Origin: Adiantum capillus-veneris
Lineage: Eukaryota > Streptophyta > Polypodiopsida > Polypodiales > Pteridaceae
Assembly: GCA_014529385.2 (NCBI GenBank)
Contig: CM043961.1
Span: 17,352,978-17,416,977 of the forward strand
Direction of reading: 5' to 3'
DNA length: 64,000 nt
A program made the translations under genes and the position numbers. Positions 52,771-64,000 of the stretch are shown in pieces. Under the pieces are notes generated by a model, which saw only the letters and a list, made by a program, of their open reading frames with translations, was not told the origin of the DNA and searched no databases. Position 1 is the stretch's first letter; each line of letters opens with the position of its first letter.

Positions 52771-53679
52771 GATAAACCCGTACACTTCTACAAGCTGTCC
52801 CACTTTTATTGGGCTGAAATTCCCCTTCTCTAACCCATTTTCGGCAGCATAACCACAGTAGAAGTCTCTATGGACAAAATACCAAGTAAAGAGTGAGTTT
52901 CCACGCACTTACAACAAAACCTGGTGAGAAATTACAGTGTGCTGAATTCTCTGTTTTTGACCCCCAATTTGCAACAAAATGCTTGTTCGGTTATTCCCTA
53001 CCTTCCTCGAAGCTCCTAGGACATGTAGGCATCAAAACTGGCCAAAATCCTAAACCTGCAAAAAATTACAGCAAACTGTAATTTTCTGTTTGGCGCTTTG
53101 ATTCGCGTGCGATCACTTCTGTGGGTAGCCCTCGAGCTCCGGCACCAGTAGGGTCACTTGCCCTTTGAATTAGATGAGATCCTTGTTGAAAATCTCTCTA
53201 AATTGTCATGTATAAGCCCCCAAGGCTTTCTCGAGGCTCCCGTGGCGTTATCTTACAGTTTAGGTGCGAAACCCTAAACCTGCAGAAAAACACAGCAAGT
53301 GGTAATTTTCTGTTTCGCATCATTTAGAGTGCAGTAAACACGTCTACGCGTGTGTCAAAAGCTTCCGCATGCAATGGGACAGTTCCCTTTTGAATCGAAT
53401 GAGTTTTCATGCGAGAAAACGCAATCCTTCGCGATAGAAGTGTGCGTACCTGTGGGGGATTAGCAATTAGCTAATCGGGTCCATGTACAGAAGCCTCTTG
53501 CCTTGGCAAATGCGCATAAAATCCCCAAATCTGTACATGGTCATCTGAGAAGCGCAACAAGAGGGGCATTACCATATGTGCAAAGAGGAGAAAGAGATGC
53601 ACGAGAGCAAATTATTGCGCTACATGAGACAAGGGAGAAGGCAAGCTTTTCATGAAAGGTGTGATCACCTCCACCCACT

Positions 53680-53680
53680 A

Positions 53681-53733
<53 letters not shown>
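53680..53733 (+). repeat. Compound (CT)n(CA)n microsatellite
   Basis: About 28 bp of CT followed by about 26 bp of CA. The following 1.5 kb (53734-55279) shows no long frame or repeat that I recognise. Confidence 0.95.
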
Positions 53734-53738
<5 letters not shown>

Positions 53739-55277
53739 GGAGCAATAACTAAAAAATCAGCCTCCAATCTCAATTTTGGACACCCCCAACTGGGATAAGC
53801 TTTCTGGAAGTTGAGTTGGCATACAGGTTTCTTTCCTACCGCCATGTGTCCAATTTGTTCCTTTTGGTTTAATTCCTAGTACTCACCAACTTATAAAGTC
53901 CTGCCAAAGGACTGTAATTGAGCCTAGCCACTTCTTTACTACCAGTGCTGATCAGTCGAACCATCTCGTGGCTGCTTGGCCTTGACTCCTGCGGGTGAAA
54001 CTCTTGGTGAACAGCTGTCTCACATTGGCATTGCAATGCTCGGGCATTTGTGATTTCAACAAGAGGGTCCCAAAAATTAAGTAAAAAATCAAGGGAAAGA
54101 AACCAACAAATATATATAGTGCTTGTCAGAGCCTCGTGACAGTAGAGCTATCTGGGTAAGATTGGATGTGCAGCCTCTTGGCACTGGATTGTACTCAAGT
54201 CCTTGGGGCTAACATCTTCTTTCTAGTTTGGCTCTGTAAGATGGTGAATGCTTATAACCTTCTTTGAAATGTTAGAACATACACCGCCATTCTGGTTATA
54301 TGGGAATAGGGATGTAGTTGAGGGTTAAAAGAATCGTCACCATGATACACGTTTCACTGTGATTGAAGGATGAATTGCTTTACCTTATGAAATGTTTCGT
54401 TGAGTTGAAACTCGGAACATTTGGTCATACAAGCATGTAGATGCGGCTCGGTTGACTATCTAGTATGAACTTTACCAAGGGTGAGACGTTTCGGTTGAAG
54501 CACCCTATTGCTAGGGATAAACATTTGGGGTTTAAACGATTTACGATGTTTGTGAGTTATCCTTTGTAAAAGATTTAAATGTAAGGCATGTCCCATCAAG
54601 CGATGTGTATCCAAAGTGTTTTCAAAAGGTTGTGAATTATGAGGCTATGTAGCAGTGGCAAAGTCAAGAGTGGATAATCTTACAGCTGCGTGGCACTTAG
54701 GACACATCTAGTGCTGCTAAACTAACTTTTTATATAGAATTCAAGCTTAATGAAATCTTAGTTGTTTTTGAATGTGTACGCATATGAACAATTATATAAT
54801 AAGTGGATTTTGGAGAAAATGCGAATGTTTTGGGTGCGACACGAGGAGGTGTGACATACACCATGATAGAGAGAATACCCCTTGACCAGATACTTTGGGA
54901 GTGTCGTTTTAAAGGAATGACTAGAGCATTGTGATAAGGAAATTGGAATATCTACTTGGAACGAATAGTTTGGATTAATGGGTGACTTAGGCATATAGAA
55001 TGAGTATTCAACCATCGCACAAGCAGAGATGGTATGAGCAGATTTGTTTCAGTAACTTGGACGAGGGAGGGACCGAGATATGAGCATTTTCCAACGCGTC
55101 ACAAGGTGGATGAAGGGAGCACTGACGAGAATATTTCATGGTACGATTAGAGATGGGCTAAGTAGATATTGGGCGTGCAAGCACATGAATTAAGATGGGT
55201 TGTTGGAAGAGCAATTTTTGAGTTATTTTTGGAATAATCAAGTACTTCTATGTTGAGGATTTAAATTGTTGCATTGC

Positions 55278-55480
<203 letters not shown>

Positions 55481-55506
55481 AGATACGCTCCAACTCACTT
55501 GCGTAG

Positions 55507-56200
55507 AAGATGATGACGTGGCAACTGTATGGATGCTTGTGATTTGCGTTGGCAGTGCCATGTGACAGCGTTTACGGAATTTGGCATTTCATGCAGACTG
55601 TGTTGACGTGGCAGCTTGTACGGATTTCCGTGATTTACGCTGTGCAGCTTTTAGCGCCAGTTTTTGAGGCCAGATGCTTTTGAGTTTGAAGTTTTTTATG
55701 TAGTTGCTTTTCATAGGCCAAGGGCCTTTAAATATGTGGAGAGGGCCCAATCTCTGGCACGCTTTTGGGGGAAGGTGCAAAGCGCGAGTACTGGCATTGT
55801 ACTGAGTTAAAGCAATATAAAGAAATACCGAAAGAGGCGCCAAGGTTAGGGGCCAGTGCTCTCTCGGGGTGGAACATCGTCACTCCCCGTCTGGTGTGTC
55901 GTCTACCTCTTTGAATTCAATTGTTATTTGAAGTGCTTAAAGTTGTTTAATTTATTCTTTTCCATTGGCACGCAGTGACCGTGCCGTTATAGTGGTATTA
56001 GAGCTTCAGGCGTCTGCTTTTCTGAAAGCATACCGGTTGCACCAAAGAGCGGCCAATGCAAGTTGGCGCTTCAAAAATTTACAGAATCTTCGTGGCCCGA
56101 TCGTGGACTTTTTAGCCACTCCCACTCTTACTTCATCGTGCATCGGGCGCGCTCCCGTCTTCATCGCTCTTTTTTACAGGGCATAATCCATTAGGAACCC
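55507..56200 (+). mobile_element. Family E LTR and leader, truncated
   Basis: LTR-like from about 55507 (GATGACGTGGCAACTG) through TTTAAATATGTGG, the core at about 55814 and end GCCGTTATA at 55989, then TGGTATTAGAGC (altered primer site) and the family E leader (TTAGCCACTCCCAC, GGGCGCGCTCCCGTCTTCAT). It stops near 56200. The sequence 56201-56512 is unidentified; one minus frame there (IAALRDYVKDAAKKCREAR) looks coding. Confidence 0.75.
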
Positions 56201-56512
56201 AAGACATTGTGTTCGTCGATTCGGTAAAATACTTGCAGTTTCTCCTCAACGAGCTTCGCGACACTTTTTCGCGGCATCCTTAACATAATCCCTCAATGCT
56301 GCAATGTTTTCAACAATTTCCGAATTACCTTCTGATGCCCTAGGTGCTACCTTCTCCTCTGGCACCAGAAAGTACAAGAGCTTCCAACTGGCAACCGTCC
56401 AAGCCGTTTGATCCGATCGGGGGAGTATTCAGGAATACGATGCACCTTTTTGACCGTGATCCAATGCATCCTACCACCACTGCCACCAGGTTACAATGGT
56501 TGGAGCGCGTAT

Positions 56513-56800
56513 TGTCACAAAATGATGACGTGGCTGTCCGAGAGCATTCTGGAAACCCTAACACTAACTGTTGCTGAAAATCCTAATTCTAGAAACCCTC
56601 TACCTAAAACTGCAAACCCTCTAACCTGCCAAAAATCCTAAAACTGCAGAAACCCTAACCCTAATCCTAATGACAATAGGGCAGAACCCGGAAAGTGCGG
56701 AAGCATGACACGTGGCACCGTATGGCAGAATCTCGCTTTTTTGCGGCGTGAATTACGGGTTGATTGACGGCAGGTTTTGACATTGCTTTTCTCTATGCAA

Positions 56801-56871
<71 letters not shown>

Positions 56872-57243
56872 TTGGCTTTATTTCTGAAGCTCAAGAGAGC
56901 TTGTGAGAGAAAGAGCCTTTGCTTTATTTTTAGGCTTTTGATTTTGAGCTTTTGGGGCTCTGCTTTTGGCATCCCTTGTAAAATAAATAAGTGGATTGGG
57001 CTCCCACTCTACAGAGCATCTGGACGCAGAGTCTGAGAGAGAGACCCAACCACTCTTGTACTTTGAACACTGATTAATACAAAAAGAAATACCGAAAGGG
57101 GCGCGAGTCTTTGGGGCCAATATCTCTAGGTATGGAACTTTGTCGGGCCAGTGCAAATCTATTGTGAAATGTGAACTGTTTTGAAGTGGTTATTTGGTGC
57201 TGTTGCGATTGATTCTTGACTTGGAGTGTCCAAGTCTGTTACA
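56513..57243 (+). repeat. Element C 5' LTR
   Basis: 731 bp. Telobox-like AAACCCTAAC motifs at 56561 and 56651, a 66-bp GA run (56803-56868), and the core at about 57082. Longer than its relatives because of the GA run and extra CCTAA-rich sequence. Confidence 0.9.
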
Positions 57244-57312
57244 GTGGTATCAGAGCATGATCGATTTCTCTTCTACGGGAAATCCGATCCCAATTTTTTT
57301 TGCGCGGCACTT

Positions 57313-58919
57313 ATGGCTTCACGCAAGGATGAGTCGACTCCCTCTGCATCCGGAGATGCGGGAAGGGATCACAACGAAGATTCCGGTAGAGAGTGTGGCC
57401 TGCCTCGGCCTACTCAAGCAGAGCAACGACAGATGAAGCGTCGTCAATTGATCGGCGATGCAACAAAGATGATGCTTAATTTTGCAAAGGACCCAAAATT
57501 GGTAAAATATATGAGCGAGGCCTCTTTTCAGGAAGTGCACGAGTAGTGGCAGAAAACCACAACACCACCCCTGAAACCCGCTCTCAAGAAACCTTCTGCT
57601 CACAAGGAATATTCAGAGAAAGAATTAGAAGAGGTGGTTGATGCACGGATTGCTCAGCTTTTTGACGCGCAGAACAAAGCTAAAAAGCACGGCAAAAAGC
57701 AGAAGAAAGGCACTGACTTCCCGGGTTATTTTGGGTCGTGAGTCGACATTTGATAAGGCAAAGAAACAGAAGAAGCGTTTTCGATTTGAAGGAGTACCCA
57801 GTTCTTCTTCTTCTTCTTCTGACAGTTCTTCTAGCTCTTCAGATTCGAGCGAAGAAGACAGAAAAGGCAAAAAGCGAAGCAAGAAACAACGCTTCGGAAA
57901 GGGCAAGAAAAAGTCTAAATCTCGCCTAGTGAGTGACAGTTCTACGGAGGACTTGTCTACAGACAGTTCAAACTTTGATGACGGCAACTTTTATTCAAAC
58001 AAGAAGAATTTTTATAAGCAGCTCGTACATCGCGTTCATACTCTTGCGTCAGCCAAGAAGAAATAAAAAGCTTCTTAAATTTCAGCCATTTAACTGGTGC
58101 AGTCTTGTTTAAAAGAAGCGTGGACCACCAAGTTCGAGCATTCCCCTTAAAATAAGAGGCAGCTCTCCAAAATCTTGGAGTGCTCAGAGTAGCGTCCTCC
58201 CACGAAAGCGATGTGAAACTGCTGTATAAAAGACAAAGCCTTCGAGCATCTTTATATCCTGAAAAAGTGTCAAATTTGATTGACAGTCCACCTTTCTTAA
58301 ACTCTCGGACTTTCTTGCTTTTATATTCCAGAAAGTCATACTGGTTAGAGGTGAAGAGAAGTGGATATGGAGATTGCCCTTCATTGAGGCTTAGCTCCTC
58401 CATAGGCTGAGAAGCTCACCTCATAGAGTTAACCATTTGTGTTGCCACCATCTTCGGATGACCAAGAGAGATACAGTGGATGCTTACTGCGAGAGATTTT
58501 GGAGCTCTTTTCTACCCGCTTCTTCAGTCAAGAAGATCTCGTTCAGATAACAGATTGAGCTGTTTACCTTGGGTCTACCTACAGAGATCAGAGATCACTG
58601 CTTGGAATAGTCAGGAGTTGGTGAGTCGTGCGAAATGGGGCTTTGCCATTCACTCTGGCAGTCTGACCTACCCCACCAATGAGGTCATGACACAACAAGC
58701 CGAAGAGACTTTAGCGAATGAAAGTAGAAAGAGAAAGAGCACTCCAGAAAGGAAGGATGCACGACCCAAGCTTACTCCTCAGGAGAGAGCTCGCTTCATT
58801 AGAGAGGGGAAGTGCGTTGGATGCGGGCAACATGGACATATCTCCGCGAAGTGCCCTAAAAAGGCACAGAAATATCAGAATGATAAGGACGACGAAAGGC
58901 ATGAGAGTTCGAGAGTAGC
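57313..58919 (+). pseudogene. Element C gag with an inverted middle segment
   Basis: Starts MASRKDESTPSASGDAGRDH, then a TAG after SFQEVHE, the serine-rich region (57800-57850) and SNKKNFYK. The next part of gag (ANQYDFLEYKSKKVREFK to WLTQEYERDVRAAY) lies on the minus strand between about 58018 and 58346. About 100 bp of unmatched sequence follows, and + strand gag resumes at about 58447 (LRMTKRDTVDAYCERFWSSF) up to the knuckle CVGCGQHGHISAKC at about 58815. Not translatable as a unit. Confidence 0.88.
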
Positions 58920-59475
58920 TGTCACAAAGTGATGACGTGGCGGACAACAGAAACCCTAATTTTTGCCAGAAACCCTAAAATTCCTGCAAACCCTAATTTT
59001 TGCTAGAAACCCTAAATTCCAGGAATCGCGGAGGCGGATTATTATTATTATTTTTTTTTTTTTTTGAAAATGAAGAGCGACGCGAATTTTGCTTTTGCTT
59101 TTTTTTTTATATAAAAAAAAAGTGAAAAGATTCTCTAAGAGAGAGAGAGAGAACTGATGCTTTTGATTTTGAAAGCTTTTGGGGCTCTGCTTTTGGGCAT
59201 CCCTTGTAACCTTTAAATTAGTGGTGAGAGCCTCACTTCTCAGGGTATCTGGACGCAGAGTCTGAGAGTGAAACCCTAACCGCTCTCTTGTACTTTGATG
59301 ATTGATTAATATAAAAAGAAATACCGAAAAGGGCGCCATTCTTTGGGGCCAATATCTCTAGGCACGGAACTCCGCCGGGCCAGTGCAAATCTATTGTGAT
59401 CTGTGAATTGTTTTGAAGTGGTTATTTGGTGCTGTCGCGGTTGATTCTTGACTTGGAGTGTCCAAGTCTGTTACA
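58920..59475 (+). repeat. Element D 5' LTR
   Basis: 556 bp, closest to the B1 LTR. Three telobox-like AAACCCTAA motifs (58949-58996), GA run 59139-59152, core at about 59312. Confidence 0.92.
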
Positions 59476-59547
59476 GTGGTATCAGAGCACGGCCGATTTC
59501 TCTTTTACGGGAAATCCGATCCCCGAATTTTTTTTTCCGCGGCACCT

Positions 59548-60960
59548 ATGGCTTCAGGCAATGATCAGTCGACTCCCTCTGCATCTGGAGATGCGGGCTG
59601 GGATCACAACGAAGATTCAGACAGAGAGTATGGCCCGCCTCGGCCTACTCAGGCGGAGCAAAGAGAGATGGAGCGTCGTCAATTGATTGGTGATGCAACA
59701 AAGATTATGCTCAATTTTGCCAAGGACCCGAAGATGGCAAAATATATGAACCAAACCTCTTTGAAAGAGGTACAGATGGAGTGACAGAGAACCACAACAC
59801 CACTCCCGAAACCCGCTCTCAAGAAACCTTCTGCCTCCAAGAAATATACGGAGAAGGAATTGGAGAAGGTGGTTGATGCACGGATTGCTCAGCTTTTCGA
59901 CGTGCAAAAGAAAGGCAAAAAGCACGGCAAAAAGCAGAACAAAGGTACTGACTTCCCGGGATATTTGGGTCGTCAGTCGACATTCGACAAAGCAAAGAAA
60001 CGGAAGAAGCGTGTTCGATTTGAAGGAGTACCCAGTTCTTCTTCTTTTTCTTCTTCTGACAGTTCTTCCAGCAGCTCAGATTCCGATGACGGAAACTTTT
60101 ATGCGAACAAGAGGAATTTTTACAAAGCCAACCAGTATGACTTTCTCGAAGATAAAAGCAAGAAAGTCCGAGAGTTTAAGGAAGGTGGCCACTCGATCAA
60201 GTTTGATACTTTTCAGGATACTCAGATGCTTCGAAGGCTTTGTCTTTTATACAGCAGTTTGACATCGCTTTCGCGGGAGGACGCTATTCAGAGCACTCCA
60301 AGATTCGGAGAGCTGCCTCTTACTTTAAGGGGAATGCTCGTACTTGGTGGTCCACGCTTCTATTAAGCAAGACTGTGCCAGTTACATGGCTGAAATTCAA
60401 GAGGCTTTTTATTTCTTCTTGGTTGACTCAAGAGTTTGAGCGAGATATACGAGCTGCTTGGAACCATCTCCGGATGACCAAGAGCGATACAGTGAATTCT
60501 TATTGTGAAGGATTCTGGAGCTCTTTTCTACCCGCCTCTTCATTCAAGAAGATCTCGTTCAGAGAACAGATTGAGCGGTTTACCTTGGGTCTACCTACAG
60601 AGATCCGAAATCACTGCTTGGAACAGAAGTCAGCTTCTGTTCAGGAGTTGATGAGTCATGCGAAGCGGGGCTTTGCCATTCACTCTCGCAGTCTGACCTA
60701 CCCCACAGATGAGGCCATGACACAACGAGCCGAACAGACGTCTGGGAATGAAAGTAGAATGAAAAAGAGCAACCCAGAGAAAAAAAAAGGATGCACGACC
60801 CAAGCTTACTCCTGAGGAGAGAGCTCGCTTCATCAGAGAGGGGAAGTGCTTTGGATGCGGGGAACATGGACATATTTCCGCGAAGTGCCCCGATAAGGCA
60901 CAGAAAGAACAGAATGATAAAGACGACGACAGGTCTGAGAGTTCGAGAGCAGCTGAGGAA
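59548..60960 (+). pseudogene. Element D gag
   Basis: MASGNDQSTPSASGDAGWDH start intact. TGA after SLKEVQME; frames then switch. Blocks NANKRNFYKANQYDFLEDKS-like at 60110, TWLKFKRLFISSWLTQEFER, REQIERFTLGLPTEIRNHCL, and knuckle CFGCGEHGHISAKC at about 60847. Longest clean stretch 60240-60790. Confidence 0.88.
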
Positions 60961-61259
60961 TGTGGCAGAAAAGGCAGATAGAAAAAGCAGAACTGGTACC
61001 ACATGGCGTGGGACCAGCACCGAATCTAATGAATGAAAGTACAAACTTTGCCGCTTTTTTTGGGGCAAAGTGAAGGATCACGAAGCTCTTTTGAAGGAGC
61101 CAAGGCCAACTTCTTTTCACTTGGAATTGGCGGCTCGATTTGGAACTACGCCCGACAGACTGACGCCACAGGCGGAGGTAGTTCGACTGGCACCCGGATG
61201 GGATGTTGCCATTACACCGAGCATTGGCAAACTTCGTTTGCAATGACAGGGGTGTTCAG

Positions 61260-64000
61260 GGCACGTGAGTGACGTTCTACTCGGGATCCCTTGGTACCAC
61301 AAGAACTACATCGTGGTTGACTACCGGGCCGAGAAAGCGACTTTGATAAATGAAGGGTTTAGAGATTGTACTTGATGAACTTCAGTTTTCTTACTCATTC
61401 TTTTGGGAGAACTGAACGATGGATAAAGGTAGAATATGTTTTGACCTGAAGAAAAGAACGCCAAGATTTTTTTTCTCCACGCTCATGCCGATTGCTTTTG
61501 AGAGGGCCTGAAGATCATACCATTGATCTGATATCTGGAAGCACGCCACCGAATCGGCCACCTTATCGTGTGAGCCGAGTACAGAATGAAAAGATTATGA
61601 ACTCAGTGAAAGACCTCTTGGAAAAGGGTCTTGTCCAGCCTAGTACTTCACCGTATTGCTCTCCAGTGTCGTTGGTTTTGAAGAAAGACGGATCTTGGAG
61701 GATGTGCATCGATTATAGCACTCTCAACGAAATCACCATCAAGAACAGATTTCCGATTCCTAGGATCGATGATATACTCGACAGGTTACAGGGATCCTCG
61801 TGCTTTAGCAGGATTGACTTGAAGAGTGGATACCATCAGATCAGGATAGCGCCAGGAGATGTCTACAAGACAGCTTTTCGGACGACTTTTGGGTTATTTG
61901 AGTTTTTGGTGATGCCTTTTGGCTTAACCAATGCTCCTGCGACATTTAACCGGATGATGGACAGGATTTTTCGAGAGTACAGACTATTGTTGGCACTTTC
62001 TTTGACGACATCATTGTTTTCTCCAAGAATGAGACAGAACACAGAGATCATCTGCTTCAAGTCTTTCAGGCATTACGAGATCACACGTTAGTGATTAATG
62101 CAAAGAAAAGTGAATTTTTCCTACTAGAGATACACTTTTTGGGACACATTGTGTCAGCAGCAGGAGTGCGAATGGACCCGGCCAAGATAGAGACTATCTG
62201 TGATTGGCCCGATTTGAGGAATGTCCATGAAGTTAGAAGCTTCTTGGGACTGTGTTCGTACTACAGGCGGTTCATACGAAAGTTTGCAGAGGTTGCTTCC
62301 CCTTTGCATACCTTGACACAGAAAGGAGTACCTTTTTCGTGGGACCAACAGAGGTGACTGCCTTTCGGACATTGAAAGAGAAATTGACTACGAGACCTAT
62401 TTTGACTTTGCCGGAATTGCAGAAGTCATTTGAAGTATATTGTGATGCTTGTGGTCGTAGTCTGGGTGCGGTCTTGCTGCAAGAAAGCCATGTCATAGCT
62501 TACGAGAGCCGTTTGTTCTCTAGGCCGGAGATGACAGCACAGATCTATGAGAAAGAGCTTTTGGCGGTTATCCATGCTCTTACTCAGTGGCGGCATTACC
62601 TACTCGGAGCGGATTTTACTGTCTTTACAAACCATCAGAGTTTGCGCTACTTCTTATCACAGAAGCAGCTTTCGGAAAAGCAGATGCGGTGGGTGAACAT
62701 CTTGTCACAGTTCCACTTCCAGATTGTCCATGTGCAGGGACAGAAGAATGTGGTGGCAGATGCTTTGTCTCGGAAATCGTTGGTTCTGGCTATTTCCGCG
62801 ATACATCATAGGAGCTTCGAGGATATGGTCGATCAGTATGCCACAGTTACAGGTTTTGCAGATATTCTCACACGGATACGGGATGGGGAGACAGTAGCTG
62901 GATACACCCTTCGGAAAGGCTACTTGATGAAAAAGACTATGTTGTGAGTTACACAGCCGTTGAGGGAAAAGGTTATGACTGATTGCCACTGTCCACCTTT
63001 TACGGGTCACCGCGGCATTGCTACCACCATGAAAGGGGTAGAGAGAGATTTCTTTTGGCGGAGACTGAAGAAGGATGTGGAAGAGTTTGTGCGCTGTTGC
63101 TTGGTATGCCAGAAGGTCAAGTTTGACAGGCATAAGGCACAGGGATTGTTCCAGCCTTTACCCATACCCACCTGCCCCTGGGAAAATATTGAAATGGATT
63201 TCATTTTTTTTAATCTCCCGAGAATACAGAATGATCACGATGATTTTCCGATTACATGGCACGCCTGAGACGATTGTCTCCGACAGAGACCCCAGATTTA
63301 TGAGTTTGTTTTGGAAGGCAATTTGGGAGAACATTGGCACGCGGTTGCAGTTCTCGTCATCGTTCCACTTGCAGACTGACGGGCAATTTGAGATTGCCAA
63401 TTCAGTGATTTTAGATTTATTGAAGTGTTGTATCTCACATCAGAAGACTCAATGGGAAAAGAACTTACCTTTGGTGGAATTGGCCTACAATAGCATGATA
63501 CACTCTTCGACGGGGAAGACGCTATGTGAGATTGTTGAAACTGCTGCGAAGGTTCCATCCTTCCTGAGCACGAAAGATTAGAAATTTGAAGCGGATGAAT
63601 ATTCGCGAGATTTGGATACGGCTTTTGCCAAGGTTCGCGAGACTTTGTAGGAGTCTCAAGAACGACAGAAAAAGGCAGCGGATCGCCATCGTCGCGACTG
63701 GAAACTGAAGGAGGATGATTGGGTGCTCTTACTTTTGAGAAGGCACGCCTAAGAAAGAAAAAGGGAAAGGAGAGGCTTTTTCCAAAGCTTAGTATGTGAT
63801 ACTACGGACCTTTCCAGATTACAGAAAAGATGAATGATATCTCCTTCCGATTGAAACTGCCAGATACTTGGAGGATTCACAATGCGTTGCATGTGAGTCT
63901 CTTGAAACCTGTTAAGGGTGATGTGCCTGATGATGGGGAGCCTGATGAGCAACCCAAAGTGGAAGAAAACGAAGAGATCCTTGTTCCTGAACTGATTTTG
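61260..64000 (+). pseudogene. Element D pol: protease end, RT, RNase H, integrase (open at window end)
   Basis: Protease remnant near 61260 (DVLLGIPWYHKN type). RT 61492-62020 with [51 protein letters not shown] and [20 protein letters not shown]; a frameshift falls just before the FFDD catalytic box. RT end and connection 62091-62340. RNase H 62400-62940 (VYCDACGRSLGAVLLQESHV). Integrase zinc part HRGIATTMKGVERDFFWRRL with CCLVCQKVKFDRHKA. The integrase core has a deletion near 63235 joining DFIFFNL to ITWHA-type sequence. C-terminal block up to the start of the chromodomain linker at 63990. Confidence 0.88.

Larger units (their letters stand above)
56513..58919 (+). mobile_element. Chromovirus element C, 5' part, cut by element D
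   Basis: 5' LTR 56513-57243 (TGTCACAAAATGATGACGTG...GTTACA), primer site TGGTATCAGAGC at 57245, gag from 57313. At 58920 the LTR of element D begins inside the gag end. The rest of C would lie beyond the window. Confidence 0.8.
58920..64000 (+). mobile_element. Chromovirus element D, continues past the window
   Basis: 5' LTR 58920-59475, primer site TGGTATCAGAGC at 59478, gag from 59548, then protease remnant, RT, RNase H, integrase and the start of a chromodomain region at the window end. Inserted in the gag of C; left flank GTAGC (58915-58919) should be duplicated beyond the window. Confidence 0.9.

Overview
The window comes from a plant nuclear genome. Thirteen spliced exons encode an internal stretch of about 479 residues of NAA15, the large ribosome-binding subunit of the NatA N-terminal acetyltransferase. 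The gene is on the + strand and both of its ends lie outside the window. Almost everything else is intronic transposable-element sequence: Ty1/copia elements, Ty3/gypsy chromoviruses, non-autonomous gypsy derivatives, LINEs and small hAT-like elements. Many (GA)n/(CT)n tracts run through it. This mix fits a land plant with a large, repeat-rich genome (fern, lycophyte or gymnosperm would all fit), but the species cannot be fixed from the sequence.

Layout: 1-508 is the end of an intron, then two exons (509-624, 1236-1371). A single intron of about 47.9 kb follows (1372-49318). It holds, in order: decayed unidentified sequence; a minus-strand non-autonomous gypsy relic (about 3950-7743) carrying a solo LTR and a hAT-like element that itself carries an LTR-like insertion; a LINE fragment split by a complete copia element (8314-14072); a minus-strand LINE split by a complete non-autonomous gypsy element (16476-19458); a second, 5'-truncated LINE flanked by GA tracts; several LTRs of the same non-autonomous family, including a minus-strand copy split by another gypsy element (27324-31509); gypsy fragments; a minus-strand copia (35145-40301); and a chromodomain gypsy element (40347-48924) that contains a deleted relative (45375-47777). 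Eleven compact exons follow (49319-52050), separated mostly by introns of 72-111 bp. The last intron (52051 to at least 64000) is again filled with gypsy elements, one with an inverted gag segment and one a long chromovirus that leaves the window.

None of the retroelement reading frames is intact. All carry stops, frameshifts or deletions, so they look like relics. Target-site duplications can be read directly for several insertions (TGAGG, CCCTC, GTCTC, GCCCAAGT, GCAAC; imperfect for others), which gives a relative nesting order. The strongest unexplained signals are: the contrast between the giant and the compact introns of one gene; a roughly 45-bp core shared by LTRs of otherwise diverged gypsy groups; the co-occurrence of GA tracts and telobox-like AAACCCTA motifs in those LTRs; hairpin-forming 34-bp and longer tandem modules inside the non-autonomous family; and LINE copies that end in, or sit inside, microsatellites. 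I found no CRISPR array, rRNA or tRNA gene, and no convincing autonomous new gene system.
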